Origin: Pseudoscleropodium purum
Taxonomy: Eukaryota > Streptophyta > Bryopsida > Hypnales > Brachytheciaceae
Length of the DNA stretch: 64,000 nucleotides
Direction: 5' to 3'
Assembly (NCBI GenBank): GCA_963969395.1
Contig: OZ017798.1
Location: forward strand, 19,956,173 to 20,020,172
The notes beneath the pieces are model-generated. The model was given only the letters and a program-made list of their open reading frames with translations, did not search any database and was not told where the DNA came from. The first letter of the stretch is position 1; each line of letters begins with the position of its first letter. This document shows, one piece after another, positions 24,111 through 37,080 of this stretch. The position numbers were made by a program, and so were the translations under genes.

Positions 24111-24640
24111 AGTGTGAACAATCTTCATTTTTTTCTCTTACCACTGCTGACTTAAGTCTGCCCTACGTCCAGGTCTAAACGTACCTTAAAGATATTATTT
24201 AAAATATCTTTGGTGAGTTTTGGTAATTTATTCAGTGCAAGATTTTCAATTTCTTTTTCCAATATTACAATTTAGCAAAAAAATTCCCACAAAGAAATCC
24301 ATATTCATGAACTAAACTTAATCCCTATAATTCTTTCATGTTTAGAGGGCCAAAACTACTTCAAAATACTTGTCTCTAAAATAAGGCTAAAATCTTCATT
24401 TATATTTAATTTTTAATAAGTCCAATTGTAGAATCCTTTAGCAAATTTGTTAGTGTATACCTTCCTAAAATTTTCAACTCTTCCCAAGTGGTTAGAATTC
24501 ACTTTCAAGCTTTTTATACAAAAATGTGTAGATCCTATAACTTAAAAATTTCCATAATATGTTCAAGAAATAGATTGGGAATACATATGAAAACTTTCAA
24601 CAAAAACTTTCATATTTATGGTTGAAAAAAAAATAGAAAG
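24111..24640. other. AT-rich sequence without a gene
   Basis: Nothing was recognised between the Harbinger element and the next family A fragment. Confidence 0.3.
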
Positions 24641-24955
24641 TAGGAAGAATTAGAGAATGATTTAAAACTCTAAATTATTAAGAATTTAGTTATGGAATTC
24701 AAAAAATGCCAATCTCAATTGTTCTAATGTAGTAATAAACAATTTGCATCCTTTGATTTGATTTTTTCCAAAAATATTGAAAATTGAGTTAAATAGAAGA
24801 CTTTAGAGTTTCTTATAGAATAGAGATTCTACAAATGCCTACAAACTAAAATTCCTCATAACTTTCATTGCATTAATCAAAATAAAAGGATTCAATGCTT
24901 TCCATGTATATTTAATATTTGAAAACTAATTTCAAATTTTTATTTCTTAACCTCT
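24640..24955 (-). repeat. Family A fragment, reverse orientation (A8)
   Basis: It matches, on the opposite strand, the middle third of A1, and closely parallels the reverse copy A5 (for example 'attattaagaatttag', 'aataaacaattt', 'cctcataactttcattgca'). Both ends are missing. Confidence 0.55.
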
Positions 24956-25309
24956 AAATGCCCAAGGCATCCAAATCTAGTGTTTGCAAAACTTTGAAGT
25001 TAAATAAAACCTAACTAAGTTGCTATTTTTTGTAATTTAACTTTTTGGAAAGTTCTTCTTGAAGTCTAGTTTTAGCATCAAAAATCTAATCTTGAAAGTA
25101 AATGATAGTGATTTTTCTATTCAAGATTACGTACAAGGGCACCCATTGCAATCTTGACTTCCTATAGTATTCAAAGCTCTTGGAAATGAACCTCAAATAC
25201 ACTAGATCTTGGAGAAAAAATCACATTCAAAACTCATTTAAAAAAATTATATAGTAAATTTTAAGAGGCCATAAATTGATTGAGGCTATACATGTGAGGC
25301 CCTTCAACC

Positions 25310-25880
25310 TCAATTTTTTTGGTCACCAACTTTTTAGATTTGACTTGTGAAAAGAGGATTGAAAGACATAGGATGTTAAATCATCCATTCGAAGGTGGGC
25401 CTAGCCCAACTTGGCTTGTCAGGATACTCGTTTGGACAATAGGACCAGACCAAGTGTGCATAGGGCTGGCGCAGACGTAGGACAATATCTTGCAAGACAA
25501 CAATTTCAGAAAACTTGAAGATGACTACCACCACTTGTGTCCTACGCATGGCGGTAGGTTAGGATTTAGGGCGGTAGTTTGGGGTTTCAAGGTCTTCTTT
25601 TAACATATCCTACATTGTTTGTTTTACCTACTACTACCCCATGTGTATATAATGAGTTGTCATTTCAATTCATAACACAAATCATGCATGAATGGCTTTG
25701 GAAGTAAAGTGAAATAGATGTGATGGCATGCCACATTAGCATGGGTCTATTTCAAATGGATGATTTTTAAAATGTTTTCTAAAGAAGTACAAAGTCCGAA
25801 CAATTTTTTTCAAAGTTTCACAAAAACAACATTATGTGGCAAAATTGGAACAATAATTTCAAAGTTCTTGTAGGACTTAG
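25310..25880. other. Mixed sequence with a possible promoter or LTR-like stretch
   Basis: At about 25400-25700 the sequence is GC-richer and contains 'gtgtatataatgag' (a TATA-box-like word near 25645) and CpG sites, reminiscent of a retrotransposon LTR. No second LTR, TG...CA borders or primer-binding site were identified, so this is only a possibility. Confidence 0.2.
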
Positions 25881-25884
25881 AAAA

Positions 25885-26446
25885 AGAATTGATAAACTTT
25901 GGAGCCCTTATTTAACTCAATTTTTGATATTTTTTGAAAAAATAAAAACATATGATATAGATTTTTTATTACTACATTACCACCTTTGGGATAGTAATTT
26001 TTCAATTATGTAATTAAATTGTTAACAATTTAGTTTTTTGAATCACTTTGTACTTCATTCTACTTACTATTTTTTTCCTATATGTTGTACATTTCCAAAT
26101 GATCTAAATTTTTTCAAGAATGTAGCCAACTTTCTATGAAGAATGAATCCAAAGAAGCACCACCATTTTGAACATTTAATCATACAAATATGACCTTGTG
26201 AAGTGTGGCTGCCCGTATTTTTACAGGGCCCAAAAAATGATTTTTGTCACTTCAAATGTTAATATCTTGCAATCTACACAATGGAAAATTCTGAAATTTT
26301 TCCTATATTTTGCAATCTAGTTTACTACAAGATCCTACTGTTATATGTGTTCTAAAATGTTTTTCATCTAAAATTTGGTGCTTGTATTAGAAATGGCAGT
26401 TTTTGAGCGTTTTTGGTGAAAATATAGTCTCCAACTTTAGGGGTTA
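25885..26446 (+). repeat. Family A fragment, right half (A4)
   Basis: It parallels A1 from 'tttatttaactcaatttttgatatttttt' to the right terminus, which reads AACTTTAGGGG followed by TTAA at about 26434-26448. The left half is absent. Confidence 0.65.
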
Positions 26447-26901
26447 ACCACAAATATCTTGCAGTCTACAAGGCTGAAGTTTATAAAACTTCTTTTACAC
26501 ATACTAGTCCACTGCCAAATCCTATAGTTAAACATGTGAAAAAAAAAATTTTGTCAAATTTTTGCTCTTTACAATAGGAATGGTAATCTTGAGTGATTAC
26601 TAATGAAAAAAGGGCCTTGAGTTCAAACCTTTGGGAGTGAACAAAGATTTTCAATTCACATATTTATTGCTTTATAAAATGTAGCATAATACCCATCAAG
26701 AGTGACCCACTTCACATCATTTTGCATGAATCCAAAATGCAATCTTTTTGTCATGTATCCTATGCGAAGGTCAAATTCAACAAATTAAATGAATTTTTTG
26801 TAAAAAAAAGTGTCACATGTCATCTTGTAAATGGTGGGAGCCTGTGAGGTGATGTGAACTAAGAAGAAGGGTCATGGTGAAAAGAAAGAGCGTCAATAAT
26901 A

Positions 26902-27776
26902 AGGTAGGAGGCTCAAACTCCAACATGGCATCAAAAGCAATCAAGAATCAAAGGTATATTTTGCTTTCTTCAATGTACCAAGTATGTACATTTCAGGAGG
27001 TGGTCACTTTTGATGACCACAAATGACCAATTTTTTCCAACTTCAAAAATTTGTAACTAATTCCACAAAGGTTTAAAAAAATATAAAACAACTTGGGTTA
27101 GATGTCAACTCCATTTGTCTTTCAAGAAAAGTTTGCTGAATATTTTTTCCAATATGTTTGGCCTCCCCAAAATTCAGTTCCAACCCTTGCATGGTCCATT
27201 TATGGACCTCCTACCTTAATATGTTCTTGTGTTTTCCCTGTGAGCTTGTCCCTCCCAGTCTCCTTGCTGCTGGTCACATTGCCGTCAATTTGCACCTTTT
27301 GTGTCTCTTGCTCAAGTGTGTGGGTTCCTTTCAACTGAGAGGCTTCAGCTCCTTGTCTACAGCTCCTCTAAGTTACAGAGACTTGGGTCCTCATTGATAG
27401 ATTCTCAATAGACCCATCCATCAGCTGTTGGTGCTCTTCTTGACACTGATGGAGAACACGTAAAGTAGGAGGTCCATAAATGGACCATCTAAGGGTTGGA
27501 ACTGAATTTTGTGGAGGCTAAACATATTGAAAAAAAATTCAGTAAATTTCCCTTGAAAGTCAAATGGAATTGACATCTAATTCAAGTTGTTTCATATTTT
27601 TTTAAACCTTTGTGGAGTTAGTTGCGAATTTTTGAAGTTGGAAAAAATTGGTCATTTGTGGTCATCAAAAGCAACCACCTCCCGAAATGTGCATACTTGG
27701 TACATTGAAGAAAGCAAAATGTACCTTTGATTCTTGATCACTTTTGATGCCATGTTGGAATTTGAGCCTCCTACCT
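26902..27776 (+). mobile_element. Long inverted-repeat element, TA-target MITE type (875 bp)
   Basis: Arms at 26902-27216 and 27463-27776 are inverted copies with about 93 % identity by eye. Outer ends read TA-AGGTAGGAGGCTCAAA and its complement, next to TA dinucleotides at 26900-26901 and 27777-27778. The inner ends of both arms also carry the AGGTAGGAGG terminus (27207-27216 and 27463-27472), so each arm alone looks like a complete MITE. Transcription through the unit would give a hairpin of about 315 base pairs with a loop of about 245 nt. The family also occurs at 40413-40750. Confidence 0.8.
27222..27460 (-). pseudogene. Coding-like fragment in the loop of the inverted repeat
   Basis: The - strand of the loop has a 79-codon frame broken by a single TAG. 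It is rich in Gln, Glu, Ser, Thr and Lys (HQCQEEHQQLMDGSIENLS, then TLEQETQKVQIDGNVTSSKE) and looks like a coiled-coil or linker of a cellular or element protein. G+C is clearly higher than in the arms. It may be a captured gene fragment (Pack-MITE style) or leftover of the parent element. No homologue is recognised. Confidence 0.35.
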
Positions 27777-27778
27777 TA

Positions 27779-30115
27779 CTAACTATAGATGATCAAATTT
27801 GTAAATTTTGATGTCATATTCGGAATCAGAGACTCTAGATTAGCTAGGAGCTAGTTACGAAATGCAATAAGTAATCATTTCACAATAGGGGCCAAATTTT
27901 TTATATTAGGCTCTACTTGCTCGTGGGGATAGGTTTTAAGGTGGGCTCCTCAAAATGCTTTGACATTCATGTATAAATAAATGTGAAGGAGACCTAGCCC
28001 CAAACGCCTACGCAATTTACTCACTTACAATACAAGCCCTTGTTTGTACCATGTGCTACTTTAGGGCCACTATGTACTAGTAAAATACATTTGAAAGTTT
28101 TGTGGATGTCAAGGGTGCAATCTTTTTGAAGTTCTCGGTGATTGAAATTGTAGGCTAAAAGGGTTCATCGTCAATGAAGGGTATAGAGAGTCAATTTAGG
28201 GAAACCCTCAGGTCCACTCCCAATATCCTTCTTGTTTGCTTTCAAATCTCTCTTCTTCTTATCTCTTTAAACTTATTGATTTCCCACAAATTTTCAAGAT
28301 TGAATCAAACTGGCTTGCTTGAATCTAATCTATTTGCTATCATTAAGCCCTAAATTTTCTTTTCACATACTTTGAGCAAAACAATTGAAGAAAATAGTCA
28401 CATTGAAGTTGAAAATTTTTTATATAAATAAATGTAAGCCCAAGATCTTTTTTTTACCTTCAAATAAAATATGAAGAAAATCTTCAAAATTAAGTTTTTT
28501 AAGATCTTCAGTACTAAAAGCTTTTCTATTTCACAAGTTTGCAAGAAATAATCTACTTTTGAGAATGATAGTATTTTTCAACTTCAAAATTTTCTAAAGA
28601 TTAAGGTTGACTCTAACTTTTTCACTCTACCTACTCTGTCTTTGCTCTTCAATCTTTGATCAACAAGTTGATTGTGACCTTTCACTCTACCTATTATTTC
28701 ATAATCCTTCAATAGACATTTTTCAATTTCACTTTTTGAAGTTTTGCACCACTTATAAATACTTTATGTAGAAGGTAGTCACTTGGAACTTTGATGAAAT
28801 AAAAAAATTATAAGCAATTTTTCTTACTTCATCAATGGTGCATAAACTCTATTGACCTTGTTATTATTAAATTACTATAGCTAGAAAGTAGCTTATAAAT
28901 TCATGTTCTAATAGTTTTGTTCATACTAGGAGCAAATGTTCTTCCATCATATTTTTATGTATAATTTATTGATGGTATACCTATAACTTCAAATTATATG
29001 TTCTACCTTTTATGTTTAGTACTCTATAAGCAATTTTGTTTTGAAATTCACCCATTGCATAGTATATCATAGCAAATTTGATTTGATATTATTAAAACTC
29101 AATTTTGACATTCAAATGAATTTTCATGCATTTGAGAAGAGTTAAAACTAAAGATGCAAGTATTCTCATGTCTACTATCTATTCTACTTTAGACTTAAGA
29201 AAATACCAAGATTCTTGAAAATGAAATTTTTATTGCAATATAAAGTAAAAAGCTTCTAACGTCATTTAAAAAAAATAGGATGATACAAAACTTTGATTTA
29301 TTCTATATTCTATATTTTATGGTGGAAATATTATAATTTTATTCAAAATTTTAAAAGAAAATTATGTGAGTTAAATTTTTTTAAATTGATGACTTATTAT
29401 CAAATAATTTTGCATATAATAAAAAATATTTAAATTTTAATTGTATAATGTATCAAAATTGGGCATGCAAATAAAGGATTTTGAAGTTTGGGAACATATC
29501 TGTAGGCTTTGTCCTTCAAGGTTTATCCCTACAGACCTAATTAACCATTTTAGTTGTTATCCAACTTTGGCAACATTTTTCAGTGTAAATTTTTTTTTTT
29601 ATTTCCCCCCAATGCAAACTATATTGGATCGTCTTTCTAATTTTCTATTAAAAAATAATATCAATACAATAAAAATTTATTAGAATAAAAATAGCACACA
29701 ATATTTTAGTATTTGCACAGTGTTGTAAAGTTTACTATTTCAAGAAAGTACTCATGTTTGCATTGTTCAATTTTATGCCTTTTTTCACAAGTCAATAGAA
29801 ACTTCAATCTTAACTAATTATAAATAAAATGCTAGATATGGAATTTATACTTTTGTAAATTTTTTTAATTAAGTCTTCAAATTTTCATTTGAAAATATCT
29901 ATTACTAGTTTCAAAATGTGGAGTGTATAATACTTTCAACTCTTATTGTTTAACATTGTCTATTTTAATGCAAACTTTAAAAAAAAATTATGAAATCTAT
30001 ATTTTGAAGTGTATTTGTATTTTTCTGAAATTCTTGAATTTTAGAGGCTTACTATATATCAATATTTTGAACTTGTCACCTTTTGAAAATAAATATTTAA
30101 TACGTTTCTAAATAT
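27779..30115. other. AT-rich sequence without a gene
   Basis: No terminal repeats, coding-like frame or RNA gene was recognised. The stretch from about 28360 to 29460 is very T/A-rich. Confidence 0.3.
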
Positions 30116-30119
30116 AAAA

Positions 30120-33100
30120 GACATCAATGAACATTTTTTCCTATAACACACCTCAAATTACTAATAAAACACTAAACAAACTACTTCACTATCACATTAC
30201 TTCCCTATACCAACTTGTCATATAAATAAACAATTTTTCACATTATACCACTTTAGTTTCTCAAATAAATATTGAACACCTATACCACTTATATGCATCT
30301 CTTTCTAAATAATGTCTTTTAGCTCTTTTTGCAACACTTAATGCTTTCCTTGTTGCTTATACTGATGCCCATGATTTGAAAACAATAATATATTACATAA
30401 AGAATACATAACTAGTCCAACCATTCACTCCACCACAATAGTCGCTCCACCAACAACCTTCAAAATAGGCCATCATTATCTTCACAAATAGAAATACCAT
30501 TACAAAATGAAATGCATCAACTATTGCTACTCATCCAATCCATCTCAAACCACCTACAAAAATGGTCAAAACATTATAAACACAATACAACCTTCCAATG
30601 CAAGTGGACTCAAAATCTACACCAACTTATAACAAAATGGGTTACTCCCGACAAACTCTTCTTTGTAAACTATACCTCTACAACTAATCACAACCTGACA
30701 ACTTATATTATAGAAGATGGTGAAGTTAATATATCAAAAAACTAATTGACAATCACTTCTATGCACTACAACATAAGGTCACGTGTTGCATTATCTCATC
30801 TATATATTACCACTAATGTACATTTCAACTATTGAATGCAAAATAGACAAGAGTATCCAAATAAACACCCCACTATACATTTTTAATCACATTAGACACT
30901 ACTTTAGGATGAAAATGGAAAATATATCACAACCTTTATATAAACACAACTACAATGGCTTATGGCTATGGACATAATACCAAAACAATGCTATATCATA
31001 CCTTTGCCCTTCACCCACCTATCCAACCCTTTGAAAGTGCACAAGTTTGGTTGTGTGAAAAAAAATTCTTAATAAAATACCAGGAGTAGATGTATAAGAG
31101 ATACTCTCATCAATTTCACATACCCAACCAAATCTTTTCACATCTCATCTCTTTTTTCCACATTATACACTTCTTGACTTCTATTTTCATCCCTATTAAT
31201 CTGCCTAATTCAATCAACTTCAAATTAATCTTCAACTCTCCTCTCTATGTGATATAATCTTTGATTCTAGAATCCCAATCTACATCCATCAATGGAGTGG
31301 ACATAGACTTGTTCACATACCTCTAACTAAAAATACATAACATGCAATATATTGGGCTAGACAGGCCTTGCAATCAAACTTAAGCAACTTAAAAATCCAA
31401 GCATTACCTTACCATTGTTACTACCAAAATATATCTTCTTACACACACCTTTTCAAGGACACTTAGATAACAGCACAGTTCCATATAAACATAATGACTT
31501 ACTATAAATCTACCAAACCAATATATCTGAAAAAAACAATTCATTGAACCAAAAGCCTCCACATGACGACTACATCCACCACTTATCAACTCCACTTGGA
31601 CATCACTTGGACCTAGTCTTAAATCTTTAGTGTTCATGAATTAAATTATAAATATCAAAGCCAAACCTACAAATCATATCTGTCCCCCCCCCAAAAAAAA
31701 AAACATTGTTATTTAAAACCTATAAAAATAGCAAATAACTCTTCTTCCCCCATGTATAACAAAAATCAAACACTCTTCACAAATGTTGCCTCTACTACTT
31801 TATAACTTATCCCACACACTCAAGTACACACCAATATTTTATTACTATACAAATGGTTATTTCATTTCCTCTTGAGAAATGCCACTAGTTTCATGTTACT
31901 AGATAGAAAAAACAACTAGATATAGGATATATAACCCTACAAGAAATATCAAATTACCCATTATCTACTTGGCCATCAAAATATACTACATACTGAAATA
32001 ACTACAATCCATAAATTACTCATATTCCTAAGCAAAACTACCCTAGTAAGGATTCACACATTATCACTAACATATTGAACTCCATATACTTTACCTTCAA
32101 CCACCTCAAAAGATTAACCCTACAAAATAGCCACCTATGCAAAAACTATCCTTTGCTTGATTACTAAGCTCCTACAATCTATAAAAAATCCTCTGCACAT
32201 CTACAAAGTAAGGGCCATCTTTACATAAACAATAATGACTTAATAGATAATCTAACAATTCTATGCAATAACAAATAACATTGCCTATCAACACTATAAA
32301 CATGGATTCATGCATACAATACACCCAAATCTTTATGACCTCCACACAAATCTATTAGTCCTTCCTTCAAAACACTCCTTACAAAGACCTCATTTGGTTC
32401 CTCCAAATCTAGTTAGAAAAACAAGAAATACAAAACAACATTTCACTTAGAAATTAATTTCCTAGCATTTGGAAATGAACTACCAACTATACCATTGATT
32501 CAAGACTATCAAATCAATTTTGGACACACCCACATATTATTTATGCCCACATTACCAACCTTCTCAAATTTTGTTACAAATAATACATGGAACAAGTATG
32601 CAAACACCTATTTAGGTTTACCCAATATCCGCCATCATATGCACTCTCTGCAACCAAAATCAAGCTCATATTTGGCTTTATATACTCTTTTGTTATATTC
32701 ACCCTCGAATCAAAGTCCTTAGAATCCATCTATACAACAAAGTGGTATAAAAATTTTGTAGACTTATTTTTACACATAATACATAATGTCTCGTGCTCAT
32801 AAATGCAAATACTTTTGATGACAAACCACCAGACCAAATAATCCCACACTTGCTACACCTCAAGTTTTTCTTTCTCAAAACCCTAATGACTACATTTGTG
32901 AATCCAAATTACATCCAAACATTCAATGCATTCATTCAATCCTTTCGAAAACCAACCTCCTACAATATCATCAAACCAATATACCATTTTTTTTATTGAA
33001 TTCATATTCTATAATGACAAATTCTCTATTGAATGCATTGAATTCAAACACCAAAAAAATGCATCCATATTAATAGCATCCCATAATCAAGATGGGATAC

Positions 33101-33290
33101 AAACCCTCTAAAGGTAATCATTGTAGGATCATCATGCACAATATATACAACATCCTTCCATATACTACATCAAGACTTAAACATCTCCAAACACAAACAC
33201 CTTGCAATTCTCGTGGTCCAAATCTCTACAATTTCTTCTACACGTTTATATATCAATTTAGTACAAGATTCAATGGTTAGATATGAGAAA
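30120..33290. other. C-rich, G-poor block 1
   Basis: The + strand has a marked excess of C over G. In bases 31141-31200 I count 17 C and 1 G, and in 31201-31260 16 C and 3 G. Many short + frames result (30512-30745, 30783-30977, 32495-33280), with Asn-, His- and Thr-rich composition that does not resemble a known domain. The block probably derives from one long element with strong strand asymmetry. Its identity is unknown. Confidence 0.4.
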
Positions 33291-33294
33291 GAAA

Positions 33295-33382
33295 CAATTT
33301 CTAATGTATTTTTTACTTTGCAATAGAAATGACAATTTTGAATGGAATTTGAAGAAAAGATGGCCTTGGGACTTTAGGGGAT
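33295..33382 (+). repeat. Right end fragment of a 0.9-kb element
   Basis: 'aatagaaatgacaattttga' and the terminus GGGACTTTAGGGG (about 33366-33378) match the last 90 bases of families A/B. The rest is absent. Confidence 0.45.
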
Positions 33383-33673
33383 ACCAAATTCTCATTTTGT
33401 CAAAGTCATCTTAGTTTTAATAAGTGTAGTTTGAAATAATACTATAATATATTAATTTTCACAATATTTTTTAGATAGTGTTACAAATTTTGTACCTCAC
33501 TAAAAAGGATAATTCCATTTATAAATATTCTACCTCTACCCATTTATTGTGGCAAACATGTTAACTTCCTTAACTCTTAAATGCGTTGGAAGAGGTACAA
33601 GACAAATTAAGATGTTCTTTAAAGTACAGCTTCTTCAATCTTTTATTGTTTGCATCCAAAAATAAGATGTTAA

Positions 33674-34598
33674 CCTCCTAAAGTTCCATGCCTATGTTTG
33701 CAATGATGATCATCAAAAAGTGCCATTTATTATACAAATACCAAATTTTTGATAAAAAACCACTTTTGACATATGTAACTATATGATTTTGTAGTATATT
33801 GGCTTGAATATATGTTATAAGAGTTTCAAAAATTTCCACCATGTGGATTGCAAGATATAAGCATTCAATTTCACTCAAATCATTTTTTGGGTCCCATGAA
33901 AAACAAGGCAACTACATTTACAAGCTCACTTTTCTATGAAAAAATGTCCAAAATGGTGGTGCATCTTTAGCTCCTTTTTCCTAGACAAGTTGGCTACATG
34001 ATTCAAAATTTTCAAATCATTTGGAATTGGGCAACATATAGGAAAAAAATAGTACATCAAATATAATAGAGAACAATTCAAAATACTAAATTGTTAAAAA
34101 AATTATGGAATTGAAAAATGCCAATTCCATTAGTTGAAATGTTATAATAAACAAACTACATCCTACGATTTAATTATTTTTCAAAAATATTGAAAATTTA
34201 GTAAGATAAAGGACTTCAAAGTTTATTTTAGAGTAAAAAATCCATAATTGCCGGCAAACAAAAAATCCTCATAATTTTTGACTCATTGATCAAAATGGAA
34301 TGATTCAAAAGCTTTCCATGTATATATAATTCTAGAAAAGCAATTTCAAATTGTTATTTCTGAAAAAAGTGATTTATTATGATCTACTCAGACTGCCCAT
34401 TTACAAAAAGAATAACATATTAGGTCATAATTTTTTACTCATATTTCCAAATGTCATGAATTTTAGTGCACATTAAAGATATTCTTTGTCCCCCACCTTC
34501 TATTAAAATTTGGGCCAAAAATATGAAAATATCCAATCACACATATCTACCCCAAATTGCTATGTAGCTAAAAAACACAATAAAGGTCCTTTAACTCC
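33674..34598 (-). mobile_element. Family A element, reverse orientation (A5, 0.92 kb)
   Basis: It starts CCTCCTAAAGTTCC after TTAA (33670-33673) and ends GGTCCTTTAACTCC near 34598. Inside, in reverse, are the usual landmarks: 'aaaaagtgccattt', 'gattgcaagatataa', 'actaaattgttaa' and 'tttccatgtatata'. The right terminus is diverged and its flank is not clearly TTAA. Confidence 0.65.
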
Positions 34599-34871
34599 TA
34601 GACATGCTTTTTTAAGAAATCAAAATTTAAAATTGCTTTTCTAAATTCATATCTTTGCAAAAAGATTTTATCTATTTTATTTTAATTATTGAGATGAAAG
34701 TTATTAGGGTTTTTAGTTTGCGGGTAGTTATGAAATCTCCACTCTAAAATAAAATTTTGAAGTCTTTTATTTAACTCAATTTTCAATATTTTTGAAAAAA
34801 AAAATAGGATGTGTATTGTTTATCAAAACATTACAACCATTTGGATTGGCATTGAGATTATAATTTTAATT

Positions 34872-36698
34872 CCCTTAAAGGACCAAGGCCTTCTTTTTGC
34901 CAAAAACACTCAAAACTGTCATTTCTTTAGCAAAAAGTAAAAAAAAATTAAATTTTTTTACATCTAACCATAATATCTTTTCACCTACATACTATGAAAA
35001 TGTGTGAAAAAATTCAAATTTTTTGACTATATAGATTGCATGATATTTGCGTTCAACCCCTAAAGGACCAGCTTGCATTTTCTAAATGTATAGATTTTTG
35101 GGCAAATCATTGTAACTAGAAATTTGCATATTTTAGGCTTAAATTTTATATAGAAGGTGTGTACAAAGAATATCTTTAATATGCAACAAATTTCATGACA
35201 TTTGGAAATAGGAATAAAAAATTATAGCTCATATATTACTTTTTTTTCCCCATAATAGGGCAGTTTGGGCAAATTAGAAAAAATCACTTTTTTTATAAAC
35301 CAAAATTTGAAATTGGTTTTCTAGACTTATATATACAAGGAAAGCTTTGAATCATTCCATTTTGATCAACAAGTCAAAAGTTATGAGGGTTTTTTGTTTG
35401 TGGGCAATTATAAATTCCCTACTCTAAAATAAACTTTGAAATTCTTTATCTTATCCAATTTTCAATATTTTTGAAAAAAAAAATCCCAGGATGTAAATTG
35501 TTTATTACAACATTTCAACCGTTGGAAATGTCATTTTTCAATTCCATACTTTAATTCTTAATAATTTAGTATTTTGAATCATTGTCTACTATTACCTACT
35601 TATTATTTTTTTCCTGTATGTTGTATAATTCCAAATGATCTAAAAATTTTCAAGCATGTCAACAACTTGTCCAGAAAAAAGAACCCAAAGGAGCACCATC
35701 ATTTTGGTCATTTTTTCATAGATAAAAGAGCTTCTGAAGTGCAGCTGCCCAGCTTTTCGCAAGGTCAAAAAAATGATTTTAGTGAATTTGAATGCTTATA
35801 TCTTGCAATCCACAAGCTGGAAATGTTTGAAATTTTTACTACATGTTTTTGATACTACATAGTAAAAGAACCTGCAGTTATATATGTCCCAAAAAAAATT
35901 CAAAAATTTGCTACTTGTACCAAAAATGGCAGTTTTGAGCTTTATCAGTGAAAACATAGTCATGGAACTTTAGGGGTTAAAGTGGAAAAAATAATTTTTT
36001 CAGCACATTGCAAGACTATAATTTTTTACTTTGAACATTTTGAACTTTAATTTTTTGAACTAAAGAGCTTTAAGCTTTAAATCTTTGTGCTATAAAATTG
36101 AGTTGCAAGTCTAGGAAAAATTCAAAATATTCAAAAAAACTTAATTTTTATTCTTTAAGAATTTGTTAAGTAGAAGTAGGTACAAGATAGAAGGAAATTT
36201 GAAATTATTAATATCTTTAAAATGGAATTAAAATGCACTAATCTCAATGGTAAGATTGTTCTAGCAAGCAAAATAGACCATGTGAAACTTTTTTTTTTAA
36301 TTGTAGAAAAATTGCATTAAAAAATGAATCCATTAAGTCATTTTTTCAAGAAGATGCTCTAATCACCCCCAAAACAAGATTGTCCGTAACTTTCTCATAA
36401 AAAATCCAAATGGAATGAATAAAAAATTTACATGTATACAAAAATATAATATAAGAGGAAAAAAATTGAATTAAAATTTTTGAATTTTTTTTTTGCTACC
36501 CCCTATTTCCTATTTTGAACTTATTGGGGGAACAACTTTTATTCCCAAGCATCGATTGAAAAAAAATTATATCTCCTTAAAGCTAATCAAATTTTCTATC
36601 TTCAAAAAAAATTTCAAAAAATAAGGAAATAAATTTAGCTCGTAGGTACCTGCCCAAAATCCCATTTGTCCCCCAAAGTGACAATGGTCCTTTACATG
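34872..36698 (-). mobile_element. Family B element, reverse orientation (B2), itself interrupted
   Basis: The left terminus is CCCTTAAAGGACC (34872-34884). The right terminus is CAATGGTCCTTTACATG, followed by TTAA at 36699-36702. Without the inserted A2 and its 4-bp duplication it is about 903 bp, agreeing with B1. At 36155-36158 it holds an undisturbed TTAA where B1 carries family C. Confidence 0.75.
35057..35976 (+). mobile_element. Family A element A2 nested in B2 (920 bp)
   Basis: The termini are CCCCTAAAGGACC (35057-35069) and AACTTTAGGGG (35966-35976). Flanks are TCAA (35053-35056) and TTAA (35977-35980); B1 shows the uninterrupted site as TCAA (complement at about 46048-46051). All family A landmarks are present, including 'gtgcagctgcc' near 35740 and 'atatcttgcaatcc' near 35800. 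Confidence 0.8.
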
Positions 36699-37080
36699 TT
36701 AACAATTTAGTGTTTTGAATCATTCTCTACTAACTTTTGCCTACTATTATTTTCCTATACGTTGTACAATTTCAAATGATCAAAAAAATTTCAAGCATGT
36801 AGCTAACTTGCCTTGATGAATGAAAATTGAAAAAGTAACCACCATTTTGAACATTTTTTCCTACAAATATGATCTTATAAACGGCAACTACTTGTTTTTC
36901 TACAAGGCCAAAAAAATGAATATTGTCCATTCAAATGCTAATATCTTGCCATTTGCAAGGTGGAAAATTCTAAAAGGATTCCACATCTTTTTAAACCAAT
37001 TTTATACAAGATCTTATGGTTGCATTTGTCAAAAATTGTTTCTTTTTTTCTTCTAAAATTAAAGATTAAGCATCAAGTTT

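Larger units (their letters stand above)
34600..37080 (+). mobile_element. Family A element A6, split by an inserted family B element
   Basis: The left part (34600-34871) matches A1 from its 'cttaagaaatcac' region to 'ggattgg'. The right part (36699-37080) continues at 'ttaacaatttagtgttttgaatcatt' and runs to 'cttctaaaatt'. In A1 and A3 these two points are adjacent (attcttaacaatttag), so B2 was inserted exactly at this TTAA. The outer ends of A6 are missing. Confidence 0.75.

Noticed and set aside
25400..25700. Solo LTR
   Set aside because: A TATA-like word and higher G+C are present, but no TG...CA borders, target duplication or second copy was found.
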